From Lentibacillus sediminis (GTDB lineage: Bacteria > Bacillota > Bacilli > Bacillales > Amphibacillaceae), in the NCBI RefSeq assembly GCF_002763455.1, contig NZ_NIXK01000001.1:682001-746000 (forward strand): a DNA stretch of 64,000 nucleotides. The letters are read 5' to 3'. The notes below the pieces were generated by a model, which saw nothing but the letters and a program-made list of their open reading frames with translations, made no database searches and had not been told where the DNA came from. Position 1 is the first letter of the stretch. Each line of letters begins with the position of its first letter. Positions 10,182 through 18,240 of this stretch are shown in pieces. A program made the translations under genes and the position numbers.

Positions 10182-10325
10182 GGGAACTTCCGCCCGAGAG
10201 CGGAGACTTCCGGTCGAGAGGGAAGACTTCCGGCCGAGAACAGAAACTTCAGGCCGAGAGCGAAAACTTCCGGTCGAGAACGGAAACTTCCCGTCGAAAG
10301 TGAAAACTTCCGGCCGAGAGAAAAA
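10182..10325. repeat. 20-bp tandem repeat, 7 units (locus B)
   Basis: Seven units of exactly 20 bases are seen. The word ACTTC recurs at 10186, 10206, 10226, 10246, 10266, 10286 and 10306, in the consensus GAAACTTCCGGCCGAGAGCG. Variation is mainly C/T and G/A within the CCGGYCGAGA part. The array ends about 40 bases before the dhaK ribosome site and opens a spurious upstream extension of dhaK. The consensus differs from the other arrays, although a CGAGA/CGAGC core is shared. Confidence 0.9.
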
Positions 10326-10376
10326 AACATCACCCAATCAAAACAAGACATCAACCCGAATAAGGAGGAAACCAAA

Positions 10377-11363
10377 TTGAAAAAAATAATCAATAACCCA
10401 GACAATACCGTACAGGAGATGGTACAGGGAATCGCCGCAGCTTACCCTGAGCATGTAAAGCAACTGCCTGATACGACAGTAATTACTAGATCCGACGCAC
10501 CAGTGCAAAATAAAGTAGGAATCGTGAGCGGCGGCGGAAGCGGACACGAGCCGGCGCATGCAGGCTATGTTGGAAAAGGAATGCTTGATGCAGCCGTGGC
10601 CGGAGAAGTTTTCACATCGCCCGCACCTGACCAAATCCTGGAAGCAATCAAGGTTGCAGATGGCGGAGCAGGCGTACTTTTGGTCATCAAAAATTATTCA
10701 GGGGATGTATTGAATTTTGAAATGGCCGCAGAACTAGCCGAAGCAGAGGGCATCCAGACAGCACAAGTCATCGTCAATGATGATGTGTCTGTCGAAAACG
10801 TGCCAGCCAGAAGAGGCATCGCCGGCACCATTTTCGTTCATAAGATTGCCGGTGCAATGGCGGACACGGGAGCGACCCTTGAGGAGGTGCAAACCGCAGC
10901 AAAAGAGGTAGTGGAAAATGTCCGCTCTCTTGGTATGGCGCTGACTCCGTGTATTGTTCCGGCTTCCGGCAAACCGAGCTTCGAACTTGGGGAAAACGAA
11001 ATGGAAATAGGCATTGGAATCCATGGTGAGCCTGGAATTGAACGCAAAGAACTCGCTTCAGCAGATGAGATCGCTCAGGAGCTCATGGAGAAAGTCCTAG
11101 CCGATGCTGATTTTCCAAGCGGCAGCTCACTCGCGGTAATGATCAATGGGCTCGGTTCCACACCGGAAATGGAGCTACACCTCGTCAACCGTCGCGTGCA
11201 GCAGCTCCTGCGGGAAAAAGAACTCCAGGTTTATAAAACTTTTGTCGGGGAATATATGACTTCCCTGGAAATGGCAGGCTGCTCTGTTACCTTACTGAAA
11301 CTCAATGATGAACGGAAAAAACTATTGGATGCCCCATCGGAAGCACCGGCATTTCGCCAATAG
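10377..11363 (+). CDS. dhaK: Dihydroxyacetone kinase, DhaK subunit
   Basis: Substrate-binding subunit of the PTS-dependent dihydroxyacetone kinase. With DhaL it makes dihydroxyacetone phosphate. The 328-residue protein has GGGSGHEPAHAG near 50 and a histidine in GIGIHGEPG at residue 216, the position that binds dihydroxyacetone covalently. The true start is the TTG at 10377, 8 bases after AAGGAGG. A longer open frame from 10155 runs through the 20-bp repeat array and encodes low-complexity sequence foreign to the family. dhaL and dhaM follow, so the enzyme uses phosphoenolpyruvate through HPr rather than ATP. Its place after glpFK fits C3 metabolism, but it is in a separate transcription unit. 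Confidence 0.95.
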   Translation: MKKIINNPDNTVQEMVQGIAAAYPEHVKQLPDTTVITRSDAPVQNKVGIVSGGGSGHEPAHAGYVGKGMLDAAVAGEVFTSPAPDQILEAIKVADGGAGVLLVIKNYSGDVLNFEMAAELAEAEGIQTAQVIVNDDVSVENVPARRGIAGTIFVHKIAGAMADTGATLEEVQTAAKEVVENVRSLGMALTPCIVPASGKPSFELGENEMEIGIGIHGEPGIERKELASADEIAQELMEKVLADADFPSGSSLAVMINGLGSTPEMELHLVNRRVQQLLREKELQVYKTFVGEYMTSLEMAGCSVTLLKLNDERKKLLDAPSEAPAFRQ

Positions 11364-11378
11364 GAAAGGAGATTAATC

Positions 11379-11999
11379 ATGGAATTAAACGCAGCAGCAA
11401 TCAAGCAATGGATGCATCATACCAATGAAACCATTCAAGAGAATAAAGAATATCTCACCGACCTTGACCAAAAAATCGGGGACGGCGACCATGGCATCAA
11501 CATGGCACGCGGATTTCAGGCGGTCGCGGATAAGCTGAACGAACAGGATTATGACACGGTTTCGGATGTGCTTAAAGATACGGCAATGACGCTGATGTCC
11601 AAGGTGGGAGGCGCTTCAGGTCCATTATTCGGCACGGCGTTTCTGAGATTTTCCACCGCAGTTAAAGGGCAGGAAACGATCAACGCTACAGATTTCGCAA
11701 AAGGCATCCGGGAAGCGGCACAGGGAATCATGGACCGCGGCAAAGTCCAGCCGGAGGAAAAAACATTGGTGGATGTCTGGCTTCCAACCGCACAATACCT
11801 GGAAGATGCTTCGGAATTTGATGCAGAAGCGATGAAACAAACCGCAAAAGAAGCAATGGAGAAAACGAAGGATATGGTAGCTGCCAAAGGCCGGGCCGCT
11901 TATTTTAAAGAAAAATCAGCCGGGCATATTGATCCGGGAGCTGCCTCCTCCTATTACCTGTTTGCTGCACTTGCGGAAATTTTGGGAGAGGAGGGGTAA
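11379..11999 (+). CDS. dhaL: Dihydroxyacetone kinase, DhaL (ADP-binding) subunit
   Basis: ADP-carrying subunit of 206 residues. The bound nucleotide is re-phosphorylated by DhaM and donates phosphate to dihydroxyacetone held by DhaK. The Mg-binding motif DLDQKIGDGDHG lies near residues 28-39, with the conserved aspartates. GGASGPLFG lies near 78, and PGAASSYY near the C-terminus closes the nucleotide site. An AAAGGAG site precedes the ATG, 15 bases after dhaK. It is immediately followed by dhaM. Confidence 0.95.
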   Translation: MELNAAAIKQWMHHTNETIQENKEYLTDLDQKIGDGDHGINMARGFQAVADKLNEQDYDTVSDVLKDTAMTLMSKVGGASGPLFGTAFLRFSTAVKGQETINATDFAKGIREAAQGIMDRGKVQPEEKTLVDVWLPTAQYLEDASEFDAEAMKQTAKEAMEKTKDMVAAKGRAAYFKEKSAGHIDPGAASSYYLFAALAEILGEEG

Positions 12000-12000
12000 A

Positions 12001-12372
12001 ATGTCCTATGTTGGTATTGTGCTGATTTCTCATAGTGCGAAAATCGCTGAGGGACTGCAGGAGCTGATTCAGCAGGTGATGACCGATGTGCCGGTGGAGA
12101 CAGCCGGCGGAACAGACGATAACGAAATTGGTACGAGCATCGAGAAAATCCAGCAGGCAATGGAGCGAGCCGACAAAGGGAAAGGCGTCCTGCTTTTCTA
12201 CGACATTGGCAGTGCTAAGATGAATGCAGAGATGGCGATGGAAATGGCAGAATCAACAGAGATTAAACTGATGGAAGCCCCTCTTGTTGAAGCGGCTTAT
12301 GTTGCTGCTGTGGAATCCGGCATGGGGAAAAGCCTGCAGGAAGTAGCCGATGCTGTGGAAAAGGCATTTTAA
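12001..12372 (+). CDS. dhaM: Dihydroxyacetone kinase phosphotransferase subunit DhaM (EIIA-like)
   Basis: Mannose-type EIIA-like protein of 123 residues that passes phosphate from HPr to the ADP of DhaL. The phosphorylatable His is in LISHSAKIAEG at about residue 10. Other family marks are GGTDDNEIGTS near 35 and FYDIGSAKMN near 64. The ATG at 12001 lies one base after the dhaL stop, with GAGGAGG inside the dhaL end; a longer frame from 11929 is only the tail of dhaL in another frame. Only the EIIA-type domain is present, without fused HPr or EI parts, as in other Firmicutes. Confidence 0.93.
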   Translation: MSYVGIVLISHSAKIAEGLQELIQQVMTDVPVETAGGTDDNEIGTSIEKIQQAMERADKGKGVLLFYDIGSAKMNAEMAMEMAESTEIKLMEAPLVEAAYVAAVESGMGKSLQEVADAVEKAF

Positions 12373-12390
12373 TAAGGTATTTTTATGGAG

Positions 12391-12428
12391 ACCAGTGCTG
12401 CCCTTTGGATGAGTGGCACTGGTTTTTC
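12391..12428 (+). terminator. Terminator after dhaKLM
   Basis: ACCAGTGC (12391-12398) pairs perfectly with GCACTGGT (12416-12423), followed by TTTTT. Confidence 0.85.
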
Positions 12429-12534
12429 TATTAAAAAATCGATTGATTAGAAGGAAATCGGCCATGAGTGTAGAATGTATGTAAGAGAACCGATTAGAAC
12501 AGGGAGGATCTGCTCCCTCAAAAGGAGTGAGAAC

Positions 12535-13494
12535 ATGATAAAATTGAACGATATTCAAACAGCACGCGAGCAAATTGCCGATGTCATAAACAAAACCCCC
12601 ATCCTCAGTTCTGCCACGCTTTCCTCTATCTGTGGCAATCAGATGCTTTTCAAGGGAGAGCATTTCCAGAAAACCGGCTCCTTCAAAATCCGCGGAGCAA
12701 CCAACAAGGTAAAGCATGCCGTACAGGAAGGGGCGACGTTTATCACGGCCGCGTCCTCGGGGAATCATGGACAGGCTGTTTCTTATATAGCGAACAAACT
12801 CAGGACGCCCGCGACCATTGTTGTGCCGGAAGATGCCAACCGAAGCAAGCTGGGCGCGATTCATGCCTATAATGGAGAAATAGAAAAATGCGGCACGACT
12901 TCTGCCGAGCGGCTGCCGCGGGCGGAAGAGCTGGCCAGGGAAAATAATGGGATGGTGATTCCACCATATGATGATCCGTATATTATCGCCGGACAGGGCA
13001 CCGTAGGATTGGAGATCCTCGACCAGGTGCATGATGTCGATTTGGTGGTTGTCCCGGTTGGCGGCGGCGGACTGATTTCCGGCATTTTGACCGCCATAAA
13101 AGAAATCAACCCTTCCGTGAAAGTGATCGGAGTCGAGCCGGAGAGCGCCAATGATACGTATTTGTCGCTGGAAAAGGGAAAGATCACTTCGATTCCAGGA
13201 ACTCGGACCATGGCTGACGGGCTGCGCACAAGCCAACCGGGAGATGTGACTTTTCCTATTGTCCAGAAATACGTGGATGATCTGGTGCTCGTCAGTGAGG
13301 ACGAAATCCTCCAGGCGCAGGTGTTTGTGCTGGAACGAATGAAACAGCTGATAGAACCGTCCAGCGCAGTAACGGTAGCCGCTGCGATGTTTGATAAATT
13401 GGGGGCGAGGGATAAGCGCATCGTCTGCGTGCTCTCAGGCGGCAATGTGGATGTCGGGAATCTCGGGGAAGTTTTGTCTATGTTTGGGGAGTAG
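12535..13494 (+). CDS. PLP-dependent threonine/serine dehydratase
   Basis: Fold-type II PLP enzyme of 319 residues, likely a catabolic threonine (or serine) ammonia-lyase giving 2-oxobutyrate or pyruvate and ammonia. The Schiff-base lysine is in KTGSFKIRGA near 44-53, SSGNHGQA near 77 binds substrate, and PVGGGG near 178 holds the cofactor phosphate. There is no C-terminal ACT regulatory domain, unlike biosynthetic IlvA. Serine racemase and threo-hydroxyaspartate dehydratase have the same layout and cannot be excluded. The ATG at 12535 follows AAAGGAGTGAG; an upstream ATG at 12475 has no ribosome site. A small GGGAG...CTCCC hairpin lies just ahead of the ribosome site. Confidence 0.85.
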   Translation: MIKLNDIQTAREQIADVINKTPILSSATLSSICGNQMLFKGEHFQKTGSFKIRGATNKVKHAVQEGATFITAASSGNHGQAVSYIANKLRTPATIVVPEDANRSKLGAIHAYNGEIEKCGTTSAERLPRAEELARENNGMVIPPYDDPYIIAGQGTVGLEILDQVHDVDLVVVPVGGGGLISGILTAIKEINPSVKVIGVEPESANDTYLSLEKGKITSIPGTRTMADGLRTSQPGDVTFPIVQKYVDDLVLVSEDEILQAQVFVLERMKQLIEPSSAVTVAAAMFDKLGARDKRIVCVLSGGNVDVGNLGEVLSMFGE

Positions 13495-13529
13495 GGGTGA
13501 ATTGTCTGGGGGCCCCCTCAGCAATCCGA

Positions 13530-13755
13530 CTTCAATCGAGCGACTGGCCCCCGATTTTGAGCAGGTGCAACCAGTTCGAGCGATTGGACTGGTAAATCGC
13601 GCTCCGTCCAAAGTCGAGCGAGCCGCACCCAAAGTCGAGCGAGCAACACCCGAAGTCGAGCGAGCCACACCTCAATCGCGTGGCGCCATCACCAAATCGC
13701 GCATCCACACCGCTAAATTGCGCACTCCGCATACCAAATCGCGCGACTCACATCT
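13530..13755. repeat. 21-bp degenerate tandem repeat, about 10 units (locus C)
   Basis: Words AATCGAGCG, AGTCGAGCGA or AATCGCGC start near 13534, 13575, 13595, 13612, 13633, 13654, 13674, 13695, 13716 and 13737, mostly 20-21 bases apart. The units at 13612, 13633 and 13654 are nearly identical (AGTCGAGCGAGC). The array sits between the convergent dehydratase and Lrp-type genes and reaches almost to the stop of the latter. Several long open frames through it on both strands are by-products of the seven-codon period. Confidence 0.87.
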
Positions 13756-13774
13756 GACTAATCCCGCACTGACC

Positions 13775-14224
13775 TTAAAGCTTATACCCATTCCGACTCT
13801 TAAACCGCTTCAAAATCACCGAGCTTTCCACCCGCGTAATCCCTTCCACAGCATAAAGCTCATTATTAATAAACACTTCCAGCATTTGAAAGTCCTCGAC
13901 CAGCACATGCATATGCAGGGTGCTTGGCCCGGTCATCTGGTAGATGCTTGCGACATTCGGATTGTCGGCCAGATTTTGGGCGACTTCCTGCAGCTGTTTG
14001 GGCTCCACATCTACTTCAAAGAACGCGGAAACTTTTTTACCGGCCTTTTCCGAATTGATCACAACGGAAAACTTTTCAATAATGCCTTTTTCTTTCAGGC
14101 TCTGGATGCGGTCCTTCACCGCGACACGTGACAAACCGACTTTTTCAGCTAGTTCCACATACGATATTCGCCCATCGTCGGAGAGAACTTCCAGTAATTT
14201 TTTATCAATCTCATCATATTTCAT
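13775..14224 (-). CDS. ywrC: Lrp/AsnC family regulator, YwrC type
   Basis: Transcription regulator of 149 residues. An N-terminal winged helix (DEIDKKLLEVLSDDGR, then LAEKVGLSRVAVKDRI near 25-40) is followed by the RAM ligand-binding domain (ending in VESSVILKRFK). It is divergent from a ywrD-like gene and next to paired chromate transporters, the same neighbourhood as B. subtilis ywrABCD. There, as I recall, YwrC represses the transporter genes and chromate relieves it. The start at 14224 has AGGAG 8 bases upstream; an in-frame ATG at 14245 precedes that site and is less likely. A perfect inverted repeat at 14367-14383 in front of the divergent genes is a candidate operator. Confidence 0.85.
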   Translation of the reverse strand: MKYDEIDKKLLEVLSDDGRISYVELAEKVGLSRVAVKDRIQSLKEKGIIEKFSVVINSEKAGKKVSAFFEVDVEPKQLQEVAQNLADNPNVASIYQMTGPSTLHMHVLVEDFQMLEVFINNELYAVEGITRVESSVILKRFKSRNGYKL

Positions 14225-14332
14225 TGGTTTAACTCCTACTCTCATTTCCGTCTAGTATAACACAAATTGAAAGCTTATATAAGGAAATCCATGTAAAATG
14301 TAAGTAAATATAAAAATAAGCTTTAAAAATGA

Positions 14333-14383
14333 TTGACAAATCGCGGTTTATCTCTTACCATATTATATAATTCGAAAAATTAT
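14333..14383 (+). promoter_or_regulatory. Promoter and candidate operator of the ywrD-chromate transporter operon
   Basis: TTGACA (14333-14338) and TACCAT (14356-14361) are 17 bases apart. ATAATT (14367-14372) and AATTAT (14378-14383) form a perfect inverted repeat with a 5-base centre, placed at the expected transcription start. That is a repressor position, and the divergent Lrp-type protein is the obvious candidate. Confidence 0.6.
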
Positions 14384-14406
14384 CTCTCAAGTAAGGAGCG
14401 TTTTTC

Positions 14407-16020
14407 ATGAAGGCTTTTGCTAACCCGGCATACCCGTATGCCGTTACCAGAAACGCCGCCTATGCGAAAAATGGCATGGTGGCAACCTCTCAGCCGCTGG
14501 CATCCCAGGCTGGTATGGAAATTTTGAAAAAAGGCGGCAATGCGATTGATGCCGCTATTGCAACAGCGGCGTGTCTAACCGTGGTGGAGCCGACGTCGAA
14601 TGGGATTGGCAGTGACGCATTTGCGCTCGTTTGGACAAAAGGAAAGCTGCACGGACTGAATGGAAGCGGCCGCTCGCCGAAGTCCATTTCGATTGATAAA
14701 GTCCGTGAGCAAGGGAATGAAGAGATCCCGACACATGGATGGACACCAGTGACCGTGCCGGGAACACCAGCTGCCTGGGCGGAACTGTCCCGGAAATTTG
14801 GCCGGCTGCCGCTCACCGAAGTATTGGAGCCTGCCATCACTTATGCTTCAGAAGGGTTTCCGCTCACCCCAACATTAGCTAAATTTTGGAAAAAGGCATA
14901 TGCTAACTTCAAGGAAAATTTGACCGATGATGTGTTCAAGCCCTGGTTCGAGACATTTGCACCAAACGGCCGGGCGCCAAAGATCGGTGAAATCTGGTCC
15001 TCTCCGGGTCATGCAAAAACACTTAAAGAGATTGCTGAGACCAATGCGGAATCGTTTTACCGAGGAGAGCTGGCAGAAAAAATTGCTGCCTTTTCCAAGG
15101 AGAACGGCGGATTTTTAACCGCAGAAGATCTTGCAGAACACCAGGCGGAGTGGGTGGAGCCGATCAAGGCAAACTACCGCGGCTATGATGTCTGGGAAAT
15201 CCCGCCAAACGGGCAGGGGATTGTTGCGCTGCAGGCGTTGAACATTTTGAAAGGCTTTGATTTTCCGGAAAAAGAATCAGTAGAAACATACCATAAACAG
15301 ATTGATGCGATTAAATTGGCGTTTGCTGATGCCGCCATGCATGTGACAGAAGATAAACATATGCGCTATACGGCAGAGCAAATTTTGAGTGAAGCCTATG
15401 CCGAACAGCGACGTTCGCTGATTGGCGAGGAAGCGCTGGTCCCCGAAGCGGGCGAGCCAACTTCCGGGGGTACCGTTTATTTGGCGGCAGCCGACGGGGA
15501 AGGCAATATGGTGTCGTTTATCCAGAGCAATTACATGGGCTTTGGCTCCGGGGTTGTCGTGCCGGGAACGGGAATAGCTCTGCAAAACCGCGGGCATAAT
15601 TTTTCCATGGATCCGGATCATGTCAATGCACTTGCCGGCGGAAAGCGCACCTATCATACGATCATTCCCGGTTTTATGACAAAAGGCGAGACTCCGGTCG
15701 GACCGTTTGGCGTGATGGGCGGATTTATGCAGCCACAGGGCCATGTGCAGGTAGTGATGAACACGGTGGACTTTGGGCTTAATCCGCAGGCCGCACTGGA
15801 TGCGCCGCGCTGGCAATGGATGAAGGATAAAATCGTGGAAGTGGAAAACCGCTTTCCGCATCATCTCGCCCAGGAACTAGCCGATAAGGGGCATCAGATT
15901 AAAATTCAGCTGGAGCCGAACAGCTTTGGCCGCGGCCAGATTATTTGGCGCGACCCCGAGACGGGCGTGCTGATCGGCGGGACGGAATCCCGCACGGACG
16001 GGACCGTAGCTGCCTGGTAA
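14407..16020 (+). CDS. ywrD: Gamma-glutamyltransferase family protein, YwrD type
   Basis: Ntn-hydrolase of 537 residues in the gamma-glutamyltranspeptidase family. These precursors cleave themselves in front of a threonine that becomes the nucleophile; here the junction is TSGGTVYLAAADGEG near residue 350. Other marks are GGNAIDAAIA near 39, GSDAFA near 67 and GFGSG near 380. There is no signal peptide, unlike secreted Ggt, so it probably acts inside the cell on glutathione- or bacillithiol-like or gamma-glutamyl compounds; the substrate is uncertain. AAGGAG precedes the ATG. The chromate transporter pair follows after 25 bases, so it is likely co-transcribed. Confidence 0.87.
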   Translation: MKAFANPAYPYAVTRNAAYAKNGMVATSQPLASQAGMEILKKGGNAIDAAIATAACLTVVEPTSNGIGSDAFALVWTKGKLHGLNGSGRSPKSISIDKVREQGNEEIPTHGWTPVTVPGTPAAWAELSRKFGRLPLTEVLEPAITYASEGFPLTPTLAKFWKKAYANFKENLTDDVFKPWFETFAPNGRAPKIGEIWSSPGHAKTLKEIAETNAESFYRGELAEKIAAFSKENGGFLTAEDLAEHQAEWVEPIKANYRGYDVWEIPPNGQGIVALQALNILKGFDFPEKESVETYHKQIDAIKLAFADAAMHVTEDKHMRYTAEQILSEAYAEQRRSLIGEEALVPEAGEPTSGGTVYLAAADGEGNMVSFIQSNYMGFGSGVVVPGTGIALQNRGHNFSMDPDHVNALAGGKRTYHTIIPGFMTKGETPVGPFGVMGGFMQPQGHVQVVMNTVDFGLNPQAALDAPRWQWMKDKIVEVENRFPHHLAQELADKGHQIKIQLEPNSFGRGQIIWRDPETGVLIGGTESRTDGTVAAW

Positions 16021-16045
16021 TTAATTCATAAAGGATTCGTGATGT

Positions 16046-16621
16046 ATGCAGACACAATGGAATATTTTTATTGCGTTTTTTCGCGTCGGAATGCTTGGTT
16101 TCGGCGGCGGGCCGGCCTCGATCCCGCTGATTGAAAAAGAAGTTGTCGGTAAATACAAATGGATGAATGGTGAAGAATTGGGTGATCTGATCGCACTTAG
16201 CAATGCTTTGCCCGGACCGATTGCCACGAAATTGGCGGGTTATATCGGTTACCGGGTTTCCGGCTGGGTCGGACTGATTAATGCGGTGCTGGCTACAATT
16301 GTGCCAACGATCATTTTAATGATTCTGCTGCTCACCTCCATTTCCTCCATCAGTGAATTTGATTGGGTGCAGGGGATGACAGCCGCGGTTGTTCCCGTCG
16401 TCGCGATGATGCTGGCAGTGTTGACTTGGCAATTTATCCGGAAAGCGGGCAAAGGATTGGGATGGACACGGGCAGTTGTGCTGGGTGCCGTCATTTTCTT
16501 ATTTCTCCAGCTGCTGAATGTGCATCCGGGCATCATTATCGGTGTATTGCTGGCGGCCGCACTGCTCATCCGCGATAAAGAGAGGACACCTGTCAAAGAA
16601 AGAGAAAGGCACCAGTCATGA
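16046..16621 (+). CDS. Chromate transporter, short chain, first subunit
   Basis: Membrane protein of 191 residues with about six membrane segments, equal to one half of a long-chain ChrA. It has the N-terminal family motif RVGMLGFGGGPASIPLIE near 12-29 and LPGPIATKLAGYIGY near 54-68. Short-chain CHR proteins work as heterologous pairs inserted in opposite orientations; the partner follows with a 4-base ATGA overlap. In B. subtilis the YwrB/YwrA pair gives chromate resistance. Export of chromate, with sulfate as competitor, is therefore inferred. Confidence 0.88.
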   Translation: MQTQWNIFIAFFRVGMLGFGGGPASIPLIEKEVVGKYKWMNGEELGDLIALSNALPGPIATKLAGYIGYRVSGWVGLINAVLATIVPTIILMILLLTSISSISEFDWVQGMTAAVVPVVAMMLAVLTWQFIRKAGKGLGWTRAVVLGAVIFLFLQLLNVHPGIIIGVLLAAALLIRDKERTPVKERERHQS

Positions 16622-17145
16622 TATACTGGCAGATTTTCCTCGCTTTCTTCATTCCGGGAATTTTGGGATACGGCGGCGGTCCCGCATCGATTCCGCTGGT
16701 TGAGAATGAAGTGGTTAAACGCTATGAATGGATGACAGTACAGGAATTCAGTGAGGTGTTGGCACTGGGAAATTCCCTCCCTGGACCAATCGCCACGAAA
16801 TTGGCTGGCTACATTGGCTATGAAGTCGGCGGCGTACTCGGCTCGGTGATCGGAATTTTCGCCACAGTGGCCCCGTCCCTGATTCTCATGATCGTATTAT
16901 TGGGCTTTTTATTAAGATACAAAGATTCGCCGAAAGTGAAACGGCTGACGTTGTTTGTTCAGCCGGTGATTGCCATCCTGCTCGGCCTGATGGCATGGCG
17001 CTTTTTCGCTAATTCCCATGCCAGTGTCGGCTTCTGGCACACCGCAATTATTGCCGGAGTCAGCTTCTGGCTGATCGAGCGGCGTAAATTGCATCCCGCG
17101 TTTGTGATTTTGGGGGCGTTTGTTTATGGTGGATTGCTGTTGTAG
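16618..17145 (+). CDS. Chromate transporter, short chain, second subunit
   Basis: Second half-size CHR protein, 175 residues. It repeats the motifs of its partner (GILGYGGGPASIPLVE near 13-28, LPGPIATKLAGYIGY near 54-68) but is otherwise divergent and lacks the charged C-terminal tail. The start overlaps the previous stop by 4 bases, giving tight translational coupling and near equal amounts, as a heterodimer needs. About 140 bases downstream a strong hairpin ends the unit. Confidence 0.88.
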   Translation: MIYWQIFLAFFIPGILGYGGGPASIPLVENEVVKRYEWMTVQEFSEVLALGNSLPGPIATKLAGYIGYEVGGVLGSVIGIFATVAPSLILMIVLLGFLLRYKDSPKVKRLTLFVQPVIAILLGLMAWRFFANSHASVGFWHTAIIAGVSFWLIERRKLHPAFVILGAFVYGGLLL

Positions 17146-17150
17146 GGGAA

Positions 17151-17250
17151 CATGAGAGAAAAGCTCTCACGTGCAAAACTAGCTGGATGACCGCACGAAA
17201 TGCATGAGAGAAGGACTCTCTCCATAAAAATGGGCTAAAAGAAGGATACT
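17151..17250. repeat. 52-bp repeat, about 1.8 units
   Basis: CATGAGAGAA occurs at 17151 and 17203, exactly 52 bases apart, each followed by CTCTC that pairs with GAGAG. The unit also contains CTGGATGACC and CGAAATG, words that align loosely with the 52-bp units at 4121-4276. No coding potential is seen here. Confidence 0.6.
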
Positions 17251-17285
17251 ACAGCAATCTCTTAAATTGGTACAAATTATATTTA

Positions 17286-17318
17286 AAAAGCTAAGCTCAA
17301 GGGCTTAGCTTTTATTTA
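17286..17318. terminator. Bidirectional terminator
   Basis: AAAAGCTAAGC (17286-17296) pairs perfectly with GCTTAGCTTTT (17303-17313). A/T runs on both sides suit both the chromate transporter unit and the convergent phosphatase gene. Confidence 0.88.
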
Positions 17319-17356
17319 TAGAAGGTCGTGTCTCGCCGAATCAGTTGAAATCCCAG

Positions 17357-18145
17357 CTATTCCACCAACCCCAACTCCTTCAGCCCCTCATAAATCCCAT
17401 CCTTTTCCACCGTCGTCGTCTTGCGTTTAGCATAAGCAAATAAATCAGGATGCGCGTTTTCCATCGCAAACCCTTCTCCGACAGCCTGCAGCATTTCCTT
17501 GTCGTTCATGCCGTCGCCAAAAGCGATTGCCTGCTTTTTGGGTATGTCAAGCCGCTCGAGCACTTTTTTGACCGCTTCCCCTTTGTTGACACTTTTACGG
17601 ATAATATCAAACGACTGCTCGACCCCGTCCACATTAACCGCGGAAAGATGGAGGTCGTCTCCCTGCTGTTCATAAAGCGGTGCGTCAGAAGCGGGAATGT
17701 TGAGGATCGTGGCACTGATCACTTCATCGATGACATCCTCGGTGAACAGCGCATTCTTCTTCAGCTGGAAAATTTCATTGAAACGCTGGACAAACGGATG
17801 CTCCAGGGAGGTGAAATAATTTTTCTCCTTTGTGTATAGTACCATTTCATGCCCGTGTTCTCTGGCAACATCGAGAAATTTGCGGACCAGTGCTGTGGTC
17901 ATCGGTTCTTCCACAATGGTTTCCTGCTGGTAGGTGGCATAGGAGCCGTTATAACCGATAAACGATTCGACATGGAGTGATTCGGCGAGGTCATCCACTT
18001 CATGCAGCGGGCGGCCTGTTGCTATAAAAACCTCCACCCCTTTGCCGTTCAGCTGGGCAATCGCCTGAGCCGTGGATTCGGCATAGGTATGGTCCGGTTT
18101 TAAAATGGTTCCGTCAATATCAAGAAAAACTGCTTTGTAGTTCAT
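17357..18145 (-). CDS. HAD superfamily phosphatase, Cof type (IIB)
   Basis: Hydrolase of 262 residues. Motif I is FLDIDGTIL at 7-15 (Asp nucleophile and acid), motif II is IATGRP near 42, a lysine lies near 188, and motif IV is FGDGMNDKEML near 209. The IIB cap lies between motifs II and III. This family removes phosphate from sugar phosphates, FMN or PLP; which one is not readable. The ribosome site AAGGAG is 7 bases before the ATG. Convergent with the chromate transporter genes and ending near a shared terminator. Probably a single-gene unit. Confidence 0.88.
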   Translation of the reverse strand: MNYKAVFLDIDGTILKPDHTYAESTAQAIAQLNGKGVEVFIATGRPLHEVDDLAESLHVESFIGYNGSYATYQQETIVEEPMTTALVRKFLDVAREHGHEMVLYTKEKNYFTSLEHPFVQRFNEIFQLKKNALFTEDVIDEVISATILNIPASDAPLYEQQGDDLHLSAVNVDGVEQSFDIIRKSVNKGEAVKKVLERLDIPKKQAIAFGDGMNDKEMLQAVGEGFAMENAHPDLFAYAKRKTTTVEKDGIYEGLKELGLVE

Positions 18146-18194
18146 GGGATTCTCCTTTTCAACAGATGATCTAACCTATTTTAGCACAATAGAA

Positions 18195-18232
18195 TGGAAA
18201 AGAAGAAGCAGCCCGCAAATCCTGCGAGCTGC
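18195..18232 (-). terminator. Terminator after the M3 peptidase gene
   Basis: On the minus strand GCAGCTCGCA (18232-18223) pairs with TGCGGGCTGC (18217-18208) with one G-U, followed by TTCTTCTTTT. Confidence 0.8.
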
Positions 18233-18240
18233 CACTATAT

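Noticed and set aside
10182-10325. CRISPR array
   Set aside because: Units are contiguous with no unique spacers, are too short and vary internally; no cas genes in the window.
10155-10376. 74-codon N-terminal extension of DhaK
   Set aside because: It runs through the 20-bp array; the family-typical start is the TTG at 10377 with a proper ribosome site.
12253-13236. 327-codon minus-strand frame
   Set aside because: Shadow of the PLP dehydratase and dhaM; the plus-strand genes carry clear catalytic motifs.
13391-14131. 246-codon plus-strand frame and shorter minus-strand frames across locus C
   Set aside because: They overlap the dehydratase and the Lrp-type gene and are kept open by the 21-bp period; no family resemblance.
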